Below, piece after piece: positions 27,990-39,476 of a stretch of DNA of 64,000 nt. Each line of letters begins with the position of its first letter. Within the stretch, counting starts at the first letter, position 1. The translations under genes were made by a program, and so were the position numbers. Where the stretch lies: the NCBI GenBank assembly GCA_029268385.1, contig JAQWPG010000008.1, positions 62,001 to 126,000 on the forward strand. The letters are read 5' to 3'. Under the pieces are notes generated by a model. It saw only the letters and a program-made list of their open reading frames with translations. It was not told where the DNA came from and searched no databases. The stretch comes from Gammaproteobacteria bacterium (GTDB lineage: Bacteria; Pseudomonadota; Gammaproteobacteria; Poriferisulfidales; GCA-002705445).

Positions 27990-30800
27990 ATGCAGAATAT
28001 AGTAATTAAGGGCGCCAGAAGCCATAATTTAAAAAATATTGACGTAACTATTCCTAGAGATAAGCTGATTGTTATTACAGGCTTATCTGGTTCTGGCAAA
28101 TCAACGCTTGCTTTTGATACTATTTTTGCTGAAGGGCAAAGAAGATATGTAGAGTCTTTATCTGCATATGCAAGACAATTTTTAACAAGAATGGAAAGGC
28201 CTGAGGTAGATCATATAGAAGGCTTGTCCCCAGCAATATCTATCGAACAAAAAACTACGTCTCATAACCCTAGATCAACTGTTGGAACTATAACAGAAAT
28301 TCATGACTATTTAAGACTGCTTTTTGCAAGAGCTGGAACCCCTACCTGCCCCAAACACAAAGAAAACTTAGAAGGTAAATCTGCATCTGAGATTGTAGAT
28401 GATCTTTATTTAAAATATGATGAAAACGAATCAATAATAATATTAACACCTCTAGTAAATAATAGGAAAGGTGAACATAAAAATATTATAGAAGACATTA
28501 AAATGAAAGGATTTGTTAGACTAAGAATAAACGATATAATACATAACGTATCCGATCTTCCAAAAATAGATTTAAAAAAAAATAATACAATTGAGCTTGT
28601 AATAGATCGTCTAAAAATTAACGAATCTTCAAAAGTAAGACTAACTGAATCGATAGAGACAGCATTGAATTTTAAAAATGATCTTGTAACAATATACTCT
28701 GTTGATAAAAAAACAAATACGAACTATTCGTCAAAATTTGCATGCCCAAAGTGCGGGTATAGCATCAATGAATTGGAGCCAAGACTTTTTTCATTTAACA
28801 GCCCTGTAGGAGCCTGCAAAGAATGTGACGGGCTTGGTGTAAATCAATTTTTTGATGAGAATAAGATTGTAAATAAAGATCTTAGTCTATCCTCTGGATC
28901 TATTAAAGGCTGGGATAAAAGAAATGAATTCTATTACCAGATAATAAAATCACTGGCTGATCATTTTAATTTTGATACTGAAGTACCGTTCTCATCTTTA
29001 AGCAAGAAAATTCAAAAAATTATTTTATATGGAACAAATAATGAGGAAATTAAATTTATATATTATAATAACAATGGTAAAAAAGTTTCAAAAATGCAAA
29101 GATTTGAGGGTGTTATTAATAACTTCGAAAGAAGATATAATAATACTGAATCAAATTTTGTAAGAGATGAATTAAATAAATACCTTTCTAAACAAACCTG
29201 CGAAGAATGCTTTGGCACAAGACTCTCCGACAACGCTAGAAATGTTTTTTTATCAAAAAAAAATATCTCGGATGTATCTTTACTTCCTATCGAAGAATGC
29301 TTGAGTTTTTTCAAAAATATTATTTTAACAGGAAAAAAGAAAAAAATTGCTGAAAAACTTATTTCAGAAATATCCTCGAGATTAGGATTCTTAAATAATG
29401 TTGGGCTCAATTACTTGAGCTTAGACAGAAGTGCTGAGACGCTCTCAGGCGGCGAAAATCAACGCATAAGACTAGCCAGCCAGATAGGTGCTGGGTTGGT
29501 AGGTGTAACATATATTCTCGATGAACCATCAATTGGTCTTCACCAAAAAGACAATGACAAGCTAATTGAAACTTTATACAGGCTGCGTGACCTTGGAAAT
29601 ACTGTTATTGTTGTTGAGCACGATGAGTGCACTATTAAAGCTGCAGACTATGTGATTGATATTGGTCCTGGTGCGGGATCATATGGTGGAGAAATTATCG
29701 CTGAAGGAACTCCTAAACAGATTAAAAATAATAAAAATTCTATAACAGGAATGTATTTATCTGGGAAGAAAGAAATTTCGGTTCCTGAAGTTAGATCTAA
29801 ACCAGGAACGAAACTAATAAAAATACTTAATGCATGCTCGAATAACTTGAAAAATTTAACTGTAGATATACCAGTAGGATTAATGACTTGCGTTACTGGA
29901 GTATCAGGCTCTGGAAAATCAACATTAATAAATGAAACATTGTTTAAATACCTAAGTAGTAAAATTAATAAAAATAGCAGTTCTTATGGAGAAGTTACTA
30001 ACATATTAGGATGGGAGCAGTTTGATAAAATAATTGAAATTAATCAAAGTCCAATAGGCAGAACACCAAGATCAAATCCTGCAACATATACTGGTCTATT
30101 CACAATAATCAGAGATTTATTTTCTGCTACCAAGGAATCAAGATCGAGGGGGTATAATCCAGGTAGATTTAGCTTCAATGTCAAAGGCGGCAGATGTGAG
30201 TCTTGTCATGGAGATGGTGTTATAAAAGTAGAGATGCATTTTTTACCAGATATATATGTTCAGTGTGATATTTGTAAGGGAAAAAGATACAATAATTCTA
30301 CTTTAGAAATTTTATATAAAAATAAAAATATCTCTGAAGTTTTAGAAATGACAGTTGATGAAGCTTATGGTTTTTTTGATAGCGTGCCAACTATTAAAAG
30401 AAAATTAAAAACTCTAATGGATGTTGGTCTTTCATATATTACTGTCGGTCAAAATGCAACTACCTTATCTGGTGGAGAAGCTCAAAGAGTTAAATTAGCA
30501 AAAGAACTATCTAAGAAAGACACAGGAAAAACTATATATATATTTGATGAGCCTACAACTGGACTACATCTTCATGATGTTGATCAACTGCTTAAAATTA
30601 TTTATAAACTTAGAGATAAAGGCAATACAATAATTATAATTGAACATAATTTAGATGTTATTAAAACTGCAGACTGGGTAATTGATATGGGTCCTGAAGG
30701 AGGAATTAAAGGTGGTCAAATTATTGCTGAAGGAAGTCCGGAAATTATTTCTAACAATAAACATTCTTATACTGGAAAATATTTAAAAAATATTTTATGA
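27990..30800 (+). CDS. uvrA: Excinuclease ABC subunit A
   Basis: DNA-damage recognition ATPase of nucleotide excision repair; loads UvrB at lesions. The 936-residue protein contains two ABC modules: Walker [10 protein letters not shown] near residue 31 and GVSGSGKST near 636, with signatures LSGGENQR near 486 and LSGGEAQR near 828. Zinc-binding CxxC pairs are near 250 (CPKCG) and 275 (CKECDG), and [16 protein letters not shown] lie near 735-765. It is complete and overlaps rplQ at its 3' end by 6 bp. Confidence 0.98.
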   Translation: MQNIVIKGARSHNLKNIDVTIPRDKLIVITGLSGSGKSTLAFDTIFAEGQRRYVESLSAYARQFLTRMERPEVDHIEGLSPAISIEQKTTSHNPRSTVGTITEIHDYLRLLFARAGTPTCPKHKENLEGKSASEIVDDLYLKYDENESIIILTPLVNNRKGEHKNIIEDIKMKGFVRLRINDIIHNVSDLPKIDLKKNNTIELVIDRLKINESSKVRLTESIETALNFKNDLVTIYSVDKKTNTNYSSKFACPKCGYSINELEPRLFSFNSPVGACKECDGLGVNQFFDENKIVNKDLSLSSGSIKGWDKRNEFYYQIIKSLADHFNFDTEVPFSSLSKKIQKIILYGTNNEEIKFIYYNNNGKKVSKMQRFEGVINNFERRYNNTESNFVRDELNKYLSKQTCEECFGTRLSDNARNVFLSKKNISDVSLLPIEECLSFFKNIILTGKKKKIAEKLISEISSRLGFLNNVGLNYLSLDRSAETLSGGENQRIRLASQIGAGLVGVTYILDEPSIGLHQKDNDKLIETLYRLRDLGNTVIVVEHDECTIKAADYVIDIGPGAGSYGGEIIAEGTPKQIKNNKNSITGMYLSGKKEISVPEVRSKPGTKLIKILNACSNNLKNLTVDIPVGLMTCVTGVSGSGKSTLINETLFKYLSSKINKNSSSYGEVTNILGWEQFDKIIEINQSPIGRTPRSNPATYTGLFTIIRDLFSATKESRSRGYNPGRFSFNVKGGRCESCHGDGVIKVEMHFLPDIYVQCDICKGKRYNNSTLEILYKNKNISEVLEMTVDEAYGFFDSVPTIKRKLKTLMDVGLSYITVGQNATTLSGGEAQRVKLAKELSKKDTGKTIYIFDEPTTGLHLHDVDQLLKIIYKLRDKGNTIIIIEHNLDVIKTADWVIDMGPEGGIKGGQIIAEGSPEIISNNKHSYTGKYLKNIL

Positions 30801-31178
30801 CTTTGTTTCTTCGATTTCTTCTTTTTTATCAACAAGTTGGACTATAGCCATTGGAGCTTTATCACCTGCTCTATATCCGCATTTTAAAACCCTAAGATAG
30901 CCACCTGGTCTTTTTTGAAATCTTGGGCCTAAATCATTAAATAGTTTAGCTACAGCTTCTTTTGATCTAATTCTTGAAAAAACTATTCTTCTTTTTGCAA
31001 CTGTATCAACTTTTGAAATAGTTATTAATCTTTCAACAAAACCTCTAAGTTCTTTTGCCTTCGGAACAGTTGTCTTAATTTCTTCATGTTCAATTAAAGA
31101 TGCCATCATGTTTTTAAACATTGCTGATCTATGCGAAGATGTTCTATTAAGTTTTCTTCCGGAATACTTATGTCTCAC
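30795..31178 (-). CDS. rplQ: 50S ribosomal protein L17
   Basis: A 127-residue 50S protein, last in the alpha operon after rpoA. The N-terminus [16 protein letters not shown] is typical. Translation starts at GTG with a strong AGGAG six nt upstream. The C-terminal ten residues are a charged E/K tail. The gene converges on uvrA with a 6-bp overlap, so no dedicated terminator lies between them. Confidence 0.97.
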   Translation of the reverse strand: MRHKYSGRKLNRTSSHRSAMFKNMMASLIEHEEIKTTVPKAKELRGFVERLITISKVDTVAKRRIVFSRIRSKEAVAKLFNDLGPRFQKRPGGYLRVLKCGYRAGDKAPMAIVQLVDKKEEIEETKS

Positions 31179-31187
31179 TTTTTTCTC

Positions 31188-32189
31188 CTAAAACTTTTTA
31201 GCTTGTTTATCTTGATCTTGTAGATTACTTGGAGGCCAATTTTCTAATTTCATCCCTAAAGTTAACCCATATGTACCTAAAATATCTTTAATTTCTGTAA
31301 GTGATTTTTTACCTAAATTAGGAGTTTTTAATAACTCGTTTTCGCTTCTTTGTATTAAATCGCCTATATAATAAACGTTTTCTGCTTTCAAGCAATTTGC
31401 CGACCTTACTGTTAACTCAAGATCATCTACAGGTCTTAACAGATTTGGATCTATCTCCGCCTCCTCTGTCTTTTGTTCTTTTTCTTCAATAGCTTTTAAA
31501 TCTACAAAAACTGAAACTTGATCATGAAGTATTGTCGCAGCTTCTCTTATACACTCTTCTGGATCAATTGTACCATCGGTCTCAAGTTCTATTATTAATT
31601 TATCCAAGTCTGTTCTTTGCTCAACTCTTGCAGAGTCGACTTTATATGATACTTTTTTTATTGGGCTGTAGCTGGCATCTACTAATAAAGAGCCTACAAT
31701 TCTATTTTTATCATGCAACCTTTGTCCTGCTGATGAATAGCCTATTCCTTCAGATACTTCAATTTGCATGCTTAAAGATGCGCCTTTAGTTGTAATATTT
31801 GCTATTACATGATCGGGGTTAACGATTTCAATATCATTTTTTAATTCTATATCAGAAGCTTTAATCTCCCCAATTTCATTCTTTGATAATGTTAATGTCG
31901 CTGTTGCATTTCCATTCATTTTAAAAGATACGTCTTTTAAATTTAACATTATATCTATTACATCTTCTTGAATACCTTCTATAGTACTATATTCATGCTG
32001 AACACCATCTATTGAAACCTCTGTTACTGATGACCCTACTATTGATGAAAGCATTATCCTTCTCAAAGCACTACCTAAAGTGTGTCCAAAACCTCTCTCA
32101 AGAGGCTCAAGAGTTACCCTAGTACTATTTAATGATACATTTTCAATATTAACTATTCTTGGTTTTAATAAATTATTAAAATTTGACAC
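31188..32189 (-). CDS. rpoA: RNA polymerase subunit alpha
   Basis: A 333-residue scaffold subunit of RNA polymerase. The N-terminal domain (about 1-235) dimerises and binds beta/beta'. The C-terminal domain (about 250-325; [20 protein letters not shown]) contacts UP elements and activators. The start is GTG with AGAGG upstream. It lies between rpsD and rplQ as usual. The CTD arginine and NCLKAE positions used for DNA contact are present. Confidence 0.98.
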   Translation of the reverse strand: MSNFNNLLKPRIVNIENVSLNSTRVTLEPLERGFGHTLGSALRRIMLSSIVGSSVTEVSIDGVQHEYSTIEGIQEDVIDIMLNLKDVSFKMNGNATATLTLSKNEIGEIKASDIELKNDIEIVNPDHVIANITTKGASLSMQIEVSEGIGYSSAGQRLHDKNRIVGSLLVDASYSPIKKVSYKVDSARVEQRTDLDKLIIELETDGTIDPEECIREAATILHDQVSVFVDLKAIEEKEQKTEEAEIDPNLLRPVDDLELTVRSANCLKAENVYYIGDLIQRSENELLKTPNLGKKSLTEIKDILGTYGLTLGMKLENWPPSNLQDQDKQAKKF

Positions 32190-32204
32190 AATATAATACC
32201 TCTT

Positions 32205-32828
32205 TTATTTAGAATATAATTCAACTACTAGTGATTCATTTATATCTGAAGGTAAATCCATTCTTTCAGGTACAGATTTAAATACTCCTTCCATTTTTTT
32301 ACTATCAACAGTGACCCAAGACGAAATTAAACCATACTGATCACTCATTGCTAAAGAATCTTTTATTCTTATCTGACTCTTTGATTTTTCTTTTATTGAT
32401 ATAACATCCTCTGCTGAAACTTGGTAGGATGCTATATTAACTATTATTCCATTGACTAATACCGACTTATGACTTACAAGTTGTCTAGATTCTGCTCTTG
32501 TTGCTCCAAAACCCATTCTATAAACAACATTATCAAGTCTTCTCTCTAATAATTTAAGCAAATTTTCTCCAGTAGAACCATTTTGCCTAGCAGCTTTTTT
32601 ATAATATAGTCTAAATTGCTTCTCTAGAACCCCATATATTCTTTTTAATTTTTGTTTTTCTCTCAACTGTAAACCATAGTCTGATAGTCTTGCTTTTTTA
32701 TCAGCATGCTGTCCAGGCTGGGTATCAATTTTACATTTCGAATCAAGTGACCTACTTTTACTTTTTAATAAAAGGTCAGTGCCCTCTCTTCTCATTAATT
32801 TACATTTTGGTCCTATATATCTTGCCAC
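32205..32828 (-). CDS. rpsD: 30S ribosomal protein S4
   Basis: A 207-residue primary 16S-binding protein and, in E. coli, the translational repressor of the alpha operon. The N-terminus [15 protein letters not shown] and the S4 RNA-binding domain ([11 protein letters not shown] near 92) are clear. The start codon is GTG with GGAGAG upstream, only a few bases after the rpsK stop. Whether it autoregulates here cannot be seen. Confidence 0.97.
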   Translation of the reverse strand: MARYIGPKCKLMRREGTDLLLKSKSRSLDSKCKIDTQPGQHADKKARLSDYGLQLREKQKLKRIYGVLEKQFRLYYKKAARQNGSTGENLLKLLERRLDNVVYRMGFGATRAESRQLVSHKSVLVNGIIVNIASYQVSAEDVISIKEKSKSQIRIKDSLAMSDQYGLISSWVTVDSKKMEGVFKSVPERMDLPSDINESLVVELYSK

Positions 32829-32831
32829 TTT

Positions 32832-33221
32832 TTACACTCTCCTCTTTTTTGGCGGTCTACAACCATTGTGTGGTATTGGTGTAACATCATTTATATCTGT
32901 AATTTTATATCCAAGATTATTTAAAGCTCTAACTGCTGACTCCCTTCCAGGGCCCGGTCCTTTTACTAAAACAACTAAACTTTTAAGGCCATATTCTTTT
33001 GCTGATGCGCCTGCTTTTTCTGCGGCAACTTGAGCTGCAAATGGAGTGCTTTTTCTTGACCCCCTAAAACCAGACCCACCTGCTGTAGCCCAGCAAAGTG
33101 TATTTCCTTGTCTATCAGTGATTGTAACTATTGTATTATTAAAAGTTGAGTTTATTACTGCTATACCATCAGTAACAATTTTCTTAACTTTTTTCTTTGT
33201 TTTTATGTTTGTCTTTGCCAT
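32832..33221 (-). CDS. rpsK: 30S ribosomal protein S11
   Basis: A 129-residue protein of the 30S platform. Recognisable by [19 protein letters not shown] near residue 33 and the [13 protein letters not shown] segment near 88. It ends with the basic [13 protein letters not shown] tail. It follows rpsM and precedes rpsD in the alpha operon. Complete and unremarkable. Confidence 0.98.
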   Translation of the reverse strand: MAKTNIKTKKKVKKIVTDGIAVINSTFNNTIVTITDRQGNTLCWATAGGSGFRGSRKSTPFAAQVAAEKAGASAKEYGLKSLVVLVKGPGPGRESAVRALNNLGYKITDINDVTPIPHNGCRPPKKRRV

Positions 33222-33233
33222 CAGTAATCCTAG

Positions 33234-33590
33234 TTATTTTCTTATAGCCTTTCTAGGCCCTTTTCTTGTTCTTGAATTATTTTTTGTCTTTTGACCTCTT
33301 AAAGGTAAACCTTTTCTATGTCTTATTCCTCTATAAGTTCCAAGATCCATTAATCTCTTAATATTAAGCGTAACTTCTCTCCTTAAATCACCTTCAATAT
33401 TATATTTTACTACCTGTGTTCTTAGTGTTTCAATTTCTTCTTCTGTAAGTTCTTTGATTTTTGCAGATGGACTTATTTTTGATACTTTACATATTTCCTT
33501 AGCTCTTGTTTGCCCAATGCCATATATTGACTGCAATGCAATCACTGTATGTTTATTATCTGCTACGTTTATTCCTGCTATTCTAGCCAT
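33234..33590 (-). CDS. rpsM: 30S ribosomal protein S13
   Basis: A 118-residue 30S head protein that contacts the P-site tRNA and the B1 bridge. It begins [15 protein letters not shown] and carries the [19 protein letters not shown] motif near 91. It is preceded by a 58-nt leader after rpmJ, which is where an alpha-operon control site would lie; I see only a weak A/T hairpin there. Confidence 0.98.
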   Translation of the reverse strand: MARIAGINVADNKHTVIALQSIYGIGQTRAKEICKVSKISPSAKIKELTEEEIETLRTQVVKYNIEGDLRREVTLNIKRLMDLGTYRGIRHRKGLPLRGQKTKNNSRTRKGPRKAIRK

Positions 33591-33648
33591 TATATTTCCT
33601 GAAAAATGTTATGTATTCTAACAATATGGTTGATTTCTTCAATCATTA

Positions 33649-33762
33649 TTATCCTTGTCTTTGCTTATGTCTTGGATTGACGCATATCACTCTTATCACC
33701 CTATTTCTCCTGATAACCTTACAATTCCTGCATATTTTTTTAACTGATGCTCTTACTTTCAT
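33649..33762 (-). CDS. rpmJ: 50S ribosomal protein L36
   Basis: A 37-codon gene between secY and rpsM, found by direct translation of the gap. The protein begins [16 protein letters not shown] and ends PRHKQRQG. It has the zinc-ligand pattern Cys11, Cys14, Cys27, His32 of the zinc-binding C+ form of L36. Ends exactly at a TAA. The position after secY matches the spc/alpha junction in gammaproteobacteria. Confidence 0.96.
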   Translation of the reverse strand: MKVRASVKKICRNCKVIRRNRVIRVICVNPRHKQRQG

Positions 33763-35033
33763 CTTTTATAACCCTGTAAATTTGATTTTTTCATTAAACT
33801 ACCATATTGATAATTCATCATATGGGACTGTAATTGACCAATAAAGTCCATTATAACAACAACAATAATTAACAAAGATGTTCCACCAAAATAAAAAGGC
33901 ACATTAAGCCCAATAATTAGAAATTCCGGTAGTAAACATACCAACGTTATATATATTGCACCTACTGCAGTCAATCTTGTTAAAACACTATCAATATATT
34001 TTGATGTTTGCTCTCCTGGCCTTACTCCTGGTATAGAGGCACCAGATTTTTTCAAATTATCTGAAGTTTCTCTTGAATCGTATACTAAAGCAGTATAAAA
34101 AAAACAAAAGAATATTATTGCCGCTGCATAAAAAGTAACATATAAAGGCTGGCCTGGTGCTAATGTTGATGATATATCTTTTAGCCAGCTCATACCTTCT
34201 GTAGATCCTGCCCATTGTCCAAGTGTAGATGGAAATAAAATTATACTTGAAGCAAAAATTGGAGGTATTACACCTGCCATATTAAGTTTTAATGGCAAAT
34301 AACTTGATTGAGCTTGAACCATTTTCCTGCCTTGTTGTCTTCTTGCGTAATTTACTGTAATTTTTCTTTGTCCACGCTCTATAAATACCACAAATGCTGT
34401 TACTGCAACTGCGAGCACTAATATCATTACAACTAATGCCGAGTTTAATTCGCCTGTACTTGCGAGCTCTAATGTTCCTCCAACAGCTGTTGGCAAACCA
34501 GACACAATACTAATAAATATTATTATTGAAATACCATTTCCAATGCCTTTCTCTGATATCTGCTCTCCCAACCACATTAAAAACATTGTGCCTGTTACTA
34601 ATGTAATAATTGTTGAAAATACAAAACCAGATCCGCTATATAAAGCTATTCCTTGTGACTGAAGTGCAACTGCTACACCACCAGCTTGCAAAGTTGCAAG
34701 ACCTAGTGTTCCGAATCTTGTGTATTGAGTAATTTTTTTTCTACCTGACTCACCTTCTTTTTTAATTTCTTTTAATGCCGGCATTGTTGATGACATTAAT
34801 TGCATAATAATTGATGCTGAAATATACGGCATTATTCCTAAAGCAAGAATACTAAATCTTTCTAATGCGCCACCAGAAAACATATTAAACATATCAATAA
34901 TTGTGCCACTTTGTTGTTCAAAAAAAGATGCTAACGCCGCTGGGTTAATTCCTGGCACAGGTATATATGTACCTATCCTGTAAACCAGTATTGCTCCAAA
35001 CACAAAAAAAAGTCTTTTTCTAAGTTCTTCCAT
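33759..35033 (-). CDS. secY: Protein translocase subunit SecY
   Basis: The 424-residue channel subunit of the Sec translocon with ten transmembrane helices. Recognisable by [14 protein letters not shown] near 20, the plug region and the TM7-TM8 segment [14 protein letters not shown] near 257. The N-terminus begins directly with [10 protein letters not shown], about 17 residues shorter than E. coli SecY. An in-frame TAA 15 nt upstream rules out an extension. It overlaps rpmJ by 4 bp and starts 4 nt after rplO. Confidence 0.97.
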   Translation of the reverse strand: MEELRKRLFFVFGAILVYRIGTYIPVPGINPAALASFFEQQSGTIIDMFNMFSGGALERFSILALGIMPYISASIIMQLMSSTMPALKEIKKEGESGRKKITQYTRFGTLGLATLQAGGVAVALQSQGIALYSGSGFVFSTIITLVTGTMFLMWLGEQISEKGIGNGISIIIFISIVSGLPTAVGGTLELASTGELNSALVVMILVLAVAVTAFVVFIERGQRKITVNYARRQQGRKMVQAQSSYLPLKLNMAGVIPPIFASSIILFPSTLGQWAGSTEGMSWLKDISSTLAPGQPLYVTFYAAAIIFFCFFYTALVYDSRETSDNLKKSGASIPGVRPGEQTSKYIDSVLTRLTAVGAIYITLVCLLPEFLIIGLNVPFYFGGTSLLIIVVVIMDFIGQLQSHMMNYQYGSLMKKSNLQGYKR

Positions 35034-35037
35034 AATA

Positions 35038-35466
35038 TTATTCTGTTATTTTCCCACCAAGATCTTCAATTACTTTTCTTACGCCTTTTGTAACCATAAT
35101 TCCACTAAGATTGATTTTATTTTTTATTTCACCGGATAGAAAAACTTTAACTTCTTTTGCCGCATTGGAAATAATTTTCTTTTCTTTTAAAACTTCTAAA
35201 GTGATATTTTCGTTACCTTCAAATTGCAATTCCCCAAGTCTAACCCTTGCTGTATTATTTTTTCTTGAAGTGAAACCAACCTTTGGTAGTCTTCTTTGAA
35301 GCGGCATTTGCCCACCTTCAAAACCTACTTTATGAAAACCACCAGCTCTAGATTTTTGTCCTTTATGACCCCTGCCGGCTGTTTTGCCGTTCCCAGATCC
35401 AATGCCTCTACCTACCCTTTTTGCATTTTTCTTTTTTACTTCTGGTGCTATTGTATTAAATTCCAT
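35038..35466 (-). CDS. rplO: 50S ribosomal protein L15
   Basis: A 142-residue 50S assembly protein. The glycine/arginine-rich N-terminal half ([21 protein letters not shown] near 17) and the [17 protein letters not shown] block near 49 identify it. It sits between rpmD and secY in the spc operon, with a 2-nt gap after the rpmD stop. Confidence 0.98.
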   Translation of the reverse strand: MEFNTIAPEVKKKNAKRVGRGIGSGNGKTAGRGHKGQKSRAGGFHKVGFEGGQMPLQRRLPKVGFTSRKNNTARVRLGELQFEGNENITLEVLKEKKIISNAAKEVKVFLSGEIKNKINLSGIMVTKGVRKVIEDLGGKITE

Positions 35467-35468
35467 AT

Positions 35469-35645
35469 TTATTTCTCAATTTTTAACAAGTAATTAATTT
35501 TATTTATCATTCCTCTATTTTCAGGAGTGTCATTTACTTCTATAGTTTTGTGAATTTTTTTTATACCAAGTCCTTTCGCACAAGCTTGGTGTGCTTTTAA
35601 TCTTCCTGATAAACTTTTTATTAGTGTTAATTTAATCTTCGACAT
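35469..35645 (-). CDS. rpmD: 50S ribosomal protein L30
   Basis: A 58-codon gene found by translating the gap between rpsE and rplO. It begins [16 protein letters not shown] and contains [20 protein letters not shown], the conserved L30 pattern; it ends LLKIEK then TAA. Its ATG overlaps the end of rpsE by 14 bp, the standard tight spc-operon packing. Confidence 0.96.
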   Translation of the reverse strand: MSKIKLTLIKSLSGRLKAHQACAKGLGIKKIHKTIEVNDTPENRGMINKINYLLKIEK

Positions 35646-36159
35646 GTTCTACACCTAATATATGCTCTATAGATTTTCCTCTTTTGTTCGAAACATGTTG
35701 AGGCGACTCTACAGACCTTAAGCCATTTATTGTTGCCTTAACAACATTAATTGGGTTAGTAGTTCCTATGCATTTTGCTAAAACATTGTTTATTCCCAAA
35801 ACTTCAAAAACAGCTCTCATTGCTCCACCAGCAATAATTCCTGTACCTTCAGAGGCTGGCTGCATATATACTCTTGCAGCCCCATGTCTTCCTACCAATG
35901 GATAATGCAGCGTTCCATTAATAATTGGAATCCTTGTCATATCTCTTCTAGCTTTCTCCATTGCTTTTTGAATTGCTAACGGCACTTCTTTTGCTTTTCC
36001 ATAGCCATAGCCAACTCTACCGTTGCCGTCTCCAATTACTGTCAACGCAGTAAATCCAAATTGCCTACCACCTTTAACAACTTTAGCTACTCTATTTACC
36101 TTTACCAACTTTTCTAAAAGTTCTTCGCTACCTTGGTATTTGTCTATATTTGATGACAT
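35632..36159 (-). CDS. rpsE: 30S ribosomal protein S5
   Basis: A 175-residue 30S protein at the decoding region and helicase site. It shows the S5 N-terminal domain ([26 protein letters not shown] near 23-48) and the [19 protein letters not shown] motif near 106. It follows rplR and overlaps rpmD. Confidence 0.98.
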   Translation of the reverse strand: MSSNIDKYQGSEELLEKLVKVNRVAKVVKGGRQFGFTALTVIGDGNGRVGYGYGKAKEVPLAIQKAMEKARRDMTRIPIINGTLHYPLVGRHGAARVYMQPASEGTGIIAGGAMRAVFEVLGINNVLAKCIGTTNPINVVKATINGLRSVESPQHVSNKRGKSIEHILGVEHVED

Positions 36160-36171
36160 ATTTATTCTCTA

Positions 36172-36522
36172 TTAAAATTTTAATCCATTTTCTCTTGCAG
36201 ATTCTGCAAGAGCTTTTACTCTGCCATGATAATTAAACCCACTTCTATCAAAGGCAACTTCTGTAATATTTTTTTCTATTGCTCTTTCTGCGATAACTTT
36301 ACCTATTATCTTTGCTGTTTCAATATTTCCGGTATGCACTTTATCTTTAAGAATACTTTTTTCTAGAGTGCATGCTGAAGTTACAATTTCTCCACTTGGT
36401 GAAAATAGCTGAACATATGTATGCATAGTTGTTTTATAAACTGTTAATCTATGTTTATCACTAGTTACAATTTTACTTCTAATTTTTCTCGCAGATTTTA
36501 ATCTTGCTGTTTTATTTTTCAT
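36172..36522 (-). CDS. rplR: 50S ribosomal protein L18
   Basis: A 116-residue 5S-rRNA-binding protein of the central protuberance. It contains HRLTVYKTTMHTYVQLFSP near 24 and the C-terminal VAFDRSGFNYHGRVKALAESARENGL block typical of L18. It lies 2 nt after rplF and 12 nt before rpsE. Confidence 0.97.
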   Translation of the reverse strand: MKNKTARLKSARKIRSKIVTSDKHRLTVYKTTMHTYVQLFSPSGEIVTSACTLEKSILKDKVHTGNIETAKIIGKVIAERAIEKNITEVAFDRSGFNYHGRVKALAESARENGLKF

Positions 36523-36524
36523 TG

Positions 36525-37049
36525 CTATTTCTTCTTAGCCTCTTTTCTTATAATATTTTCGTCACTATATTTCACACCTTTTCCTTTATATGGTTCTGGT
36601 GGTCTGAATGCACGTATTTCAGCTGATATCTGCCCTACTCTCTGCTTACTCATTCCTTTTACAACTATTTCTGTAGGGGATGGGGTAGTGATTTCTATTT
36701 CTTTTTCATATTCGTAAACTACTGGGTGCGAAAAACCCAGTGCTAAGTGTAACTGACTATTTTTTACCTCAGCTTTATAACCAACACCAACTAAGTTTAA
36801 TTTTTTTTCGTAACCTTTACTTACACCAATTACATTGTTATAAATTAGTGCTCTCATAGTGCCAGCCATTGCACTATTTTTATCATTAATCTCAACATTA
36901 ATAACTTTGTCTTTTTGATTGATATTTACGCTAGCATGAATATCCATTGTCATTTCCCCTTTTGGACCCTTAAAAGAAATCATAGTGCCTTTGATATTGA
37001 TCTCAACATCATTAGGTATTTCAATAGGTTGTTTTGCTATTCTAGACAA
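36525..37049 (-). CDS. rplF: 50S ribosomal protein L6
   Basis: A 174-residue 50S protein near the sarcin-ricin loop. It has two L6 domains, KGPKGEMTMDIH near 29 and the C-terminal IRAFRPPEPYKGKGVKYSDE near 145. Translation begins at TTG (decoding SRIAKQPIEIP, the normal L6 N-terminus) with GGAG upstream; no ATG is available at the conserved start. Confidence 0.96.
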   Translation of the reverse strand: MSRIAKQPIEIPNDVEINIKGTMISFKGPKGEMTMDIHASVNINQKDKVINVEINDKNSAMAGTMRALIYNNVIGVSKGYEKKLNLVGVGYKAEVKNSQLHLALGFSHPVVYEYEKEIEITTPSPTEIVVKGMSKQRVGQISAEIRAFRPPEPYKGKGVKYSDENIIRKEAKKK

Positions 37050-37053
37050 TTTA

Positions 37054-37452
37054 TTACTCCACTGTGCAAATTATTTCGCCGCCTGAATTTTGCATTCTTG
37101 CTGAGTCAGCAGTCATTACACCTTTTGATGTTGAGACTATTGCTACACCAAGACCACCTAAAACTTTTGGCAGTTCGTCTTTATTTTTATATATTCTCAA
37201 GCTAGGCTTGCTTATTCTTTTAATATTACTTATCACTGGCTTACCTTGAAAATATTTTAATTTAATTTTTAATCTTTTCTTATTATTTTCAATATCTTTG
37301 ACCTCATAATCTAATATAAAACCCTCATCTTTTAACACATCAAGTATTGATTGTTTTGTTTTAGACATATCTGTGCATACAAATGTTTTGTTAACCATCT
37401 GTCCATTTCTTATTATTGTTAGCATTGCTGCTATTGGGTCGCTCATACTCAT
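37054..37452 (-). CDS. rpsH: 30S ribosomal protein S8
   Basis: A 132-residue primary 16S-binding protein and, in E. coli, repressor of the spc operon. It starts [19 protein letters not shown]; the ATG two codons later would give the usual N-terminus and is a plausible alternative. The C-terminal [20 protein letters not shown] block is typical. Confidence 0.97.
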   Translation of the reverse strand: MSMSDPIAAMLTIIRNGQMVNKTFVCTDMSKTKQSILDVLKDEGFILDYEVKDIENNKKRLKIKLKYFQGKPVISNIKRISKPSLRIYKNKDELPKVLGGLGVAIVSTSKGVMTADSARMQNSGGEIICTVE

Positions 37453-37465
37453 AATAATTTTTTCC

Positions 37466-37771
37466 TTACCAACTTGACTTAACTAATCCAGGGATATCAC
37501 CTCGCATTGCTGCTTCCCTAACTTTTATTCTTCCTAGTCCAAATTTTCTATAAAAACCTTTTGGCCTTCCTGTAATTGCACATCTATTTGTTACTCTACT
37601 CAAACTTGAATCACGTGGTAGCTTTTGTAATTTTTCAGATGCTTCTAGTTTTTCATCTATAGTTGCATCCATACTTTTTAAAATATCTTTTAAAGCTTTT
37701 CGTTTTGCGAATAATTTTTTACTCAACTTTATTCTTTTTTTCTCTCTTTCTACCATTGATGTTTTAGCCAT
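37466..37771 (-). CDS. rpsN: 30S ribosomal protein S14
   Basis: A 101-residue long-form S14 without the zinc CxxC motifs of the short form; only one Cys is present, in [18 protein letters not shown] near 66. The C-terminus [17 protein letters not shown] is the family standard. Presence of the zinc-free type is normal in gammaproteobacteria. Confidence 0.97.
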   Translation of the reverse strand: MAKTSMVEREKKRIKLSKKLFAKRKALKDILKSMDATIDEKLEASEKLQKLPRDSSLSRVTNRCAITGRPKGFYRKFGLGRIKVREAAMRGDIPGLVKSSW

Positions 37772-37777
37772 ATTTCT

Positions 37778-38320
37778 TTATCTCCTAAAAGGAAAGTTAA
37801 ATTCTTCAAGTAACATTCTTGCCTCATCATCATTCTTTGCAGATGTTGTGATGGCTATATCCAAACCTCTAATACTATCTATTTTTTCATAATCAATTTC
37901 AGGAAATATTATTTGCTCTTTTATACCCAATGTATAGTTTCCTCTACCATCAAAAGATTTTCTAGAAAACCCTCTAAAGTCTCTAATTCTTGGGATTGCA
38001 ATTGATATTAAGCGGTCTAAAAATTCATACATCTTATCTTTTCTTAATGTTACTTTGCATCCTATTGGCATGCCTTCTCTTAAACCAAAATTTGCTATAG
38101 ATTTTTTTGCTTTTGTTGTAACAGGTTTTTGTCCAGAAATTTTCTCAATATCGCCAACCGCTTGTTCAACAACTTTTTTGTCTTTCACAGCCTGGCCTAA
38201 TCCAACGTTAATTGTAATTTTAGTTATTGCTGGCACTTCCATAGAAGATTTGTACTTCATTTTTTCTTGCAATGAATTTTTTATTTCTTCTTTATATATT
38301 TTTTGAAGTCTGCTACTCAT
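37778..38320 (-). CDS. rplE: 50S ribosomal protein L5
   Basis: A 180-residue 5S-rRNA-binding protein of the central protuberance. It contains [16 protein letters not shown] near 33 and the [24 protein letters not shown] block near 114. It overlaps rplX by 4 bp, allowing coupling. In E. coli the S8 repressor site lies near this start; I could not verify an equivalent. Confidence 0.98.
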   Translation of the reverse strand: MSSRLQKIYKEEIKNSLQEKMKYKSSMEVPAITKITINVGLGQAVKDKKVVEQAVGDIEKISGQKPVTTKAKKSIANFGLREGMPIGCKVTLRKDKMYEFLDRLISIAIPRIRDFRGFSRKSFDGRGNYTLGIKEQIIFPEIDYEKIDSIRGLDIAITTSAKNDDEARMLLEEFNFPFRR

Positions 38321-38634
38321 AAATCAATTTGTTCCCCAGTTGATTTGTATACTCTAACTTTTTTATTATCCTTTAATTTTAATACGCCCACTCTATCTGG
38401 TTTTTTGGTTTTAGAATTATAAATCATTGCGTTTGATGAGTGTATTGGCATTTCTTTTTCTATTATCCCACCTGTCTCATTTTTGTTAGGGTTTGGCTTA
38501 ACATGTTTTTTTGCTAAATTTATACCATCAACTAAAATTTTTTCATCACTAACTATTTGTGAAATTGTTCCAAGCTTTCCTTTATCTTTCCCGGAAATAA
38601 TATAAACTTGATCACCTTTTTTTAATCTATTCAT
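38317..38634 (-). CDS. rplX: 50S ribosomal protein L24
   Basis: A 105-residue assembly initiator of the 50S subunit. The KOW motif ([20 protein letters not shown]) covers residues 5-24, and [22 protein letters not shown] near 45 is diagnostic. It lies 11 nt after rplN and overlaps rplE. Confidence 0.98.
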   Translation of the reverse strand: MNRLKKGDQVYIISGKDKGKLGTISQIVSDEKILVDGINLAKKHVKPNPNKNETGGIIEKEMPIHSSNAMIYNSKTKKPDRVGVLKLKDNKKVRVYKSTGEQIDL

Positions 38635-38645
38635 AACTTACCTTC

Positions 38646-39014
38646 CTACAATACTTCTGGCGCTAATGAAATAATCTTCATAAACTTTTCTGTTCTTAAT
38701 TCCCTAGTAACAGGGCCAAATATTCTTGTGCCTATCGGCTGTAATTGTGCATTTAGAAGCACTGCGGCATTAGTATCAAATTTAATCAGTGATCCGTCAT
38801 CCCTTCTGACACCTTTAGCAGTTCTTACTACCACAGCATTTAATACCTCGCCTTTTTTTACTTTTCCTCTTGGAATAGCTGTTTGAACACTTATCTTTAT
38901 TATATCACCAATTCTTGCGTATCTTCTCTTTGACCCACCAAGTACTTTAATACATTGGATCTTCTTAGCTCCACTGTTATCTGCTGCCGTTAATACTGTT
39001 TGTACTTGTATCAC
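38646..39014 (-). CDS. rplN: 50S ribosomal protein L14
   Basis: A 122-residue 50S interface protein, the docking site for RsfS (encoded at 17556). It begins at GTG, decoded [18 protein letters not shown], with a strong GGAG upstream. The C-terminal [11 protein letters not shown] block is typical. First gene of the classical spc operon, but here only a base pair after rpsQ. Confidence 0.98.
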   Translation of the reverse strand: MIQVQTVLTAADNSGAKKIQCIKVLGGSKRRYARIGDIIKISVQTAIPRGKVKKGEVLNAVVVRTAKGVRRDDGSLIKFDTNAAVLLNAQLQPIGTRIFGPVTRELRTEKFMKIISLAPEVL

Positions 39015-39015
39015 T

Positions 39016-39276
39016 TTATTTCTCCTTGCTTCCCAAAACTTCTACTAGTTTCCATGATTTATCTTTAGAAATTGGCCTAACCTCTGTAATTGTTACCACA
39101 TCTCCAATTTTACATTTATTATCTTCGTCATGAATTTTATATTTTGTTGATTTTTTGATGTACTTTCCATATTTTGGGTGTTTAACTTTTCTTTCAAAAA
39201 GCACAACAGCTGTTTTATTCATTTTATCGCTAACTACTGTTCCTGTTAGCGTTTTAATCTTTTTATTCTGTTCCAT
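39016..39276 (-). CDS. rpsQ: 30S ribosomal protein S17
   Basis: An 86-residue OB-fold protein binding 16S helices 7 and 11. It contains [16 protein letters not shown] near 9 and [18 protein letters not shown] near 58. It overlaps rpmC by 14 bp and abuts rplN, so the S10 and spc operons are fused without a visible promoter. Confidence 0.97.
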   Translation of the reverse strand: MEQNKKIKTLTGTVVSDKMNKTAVVLFERKVKHPKYGKYIKKSTKYKIHDEDNKCKIGDVVTITEVRPISKDKSWKLVEVLGSKEK

Positions 39277-39466
39277 CAGCTAACCTTTTTTCATTTATAA
39301 TAGTTTTAATTAACGCTATGCTCTTTCTTGATTCCCTAACTTGTCTGTGTGTAGGCAATTGCCCAGTTGTTAACTGCATTTTCAACTTAAAATATTCAAT
39401 ACTGGTTTCGTCCAATAAAGTTATAAGTTCTTTTACCGATTTTTCTCTTATTTCTTTTGCTAACAT
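39263..39466 (-). CDS. rpmC: 50S ribosomal protein L29
   Basis: A 67-residue helical-hairpin protein at the peptide exit tunnel, near the trigger-factor and SRP dock. It starts [14 protein letters not shown] and carries the [12 protein letters not shown] block near 26. It lies between rplP and rpsQ, overlapping the latter. Confidence 0.96.
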   Translation of the reverse strand: MLAKEIREKSVKELITLLDETSIEYFKLKMQLTTGQLPTHRQVRESRKSIALIKTIINEKRLADGTE

Positions 39467-39476
39467 TATTCTATAC

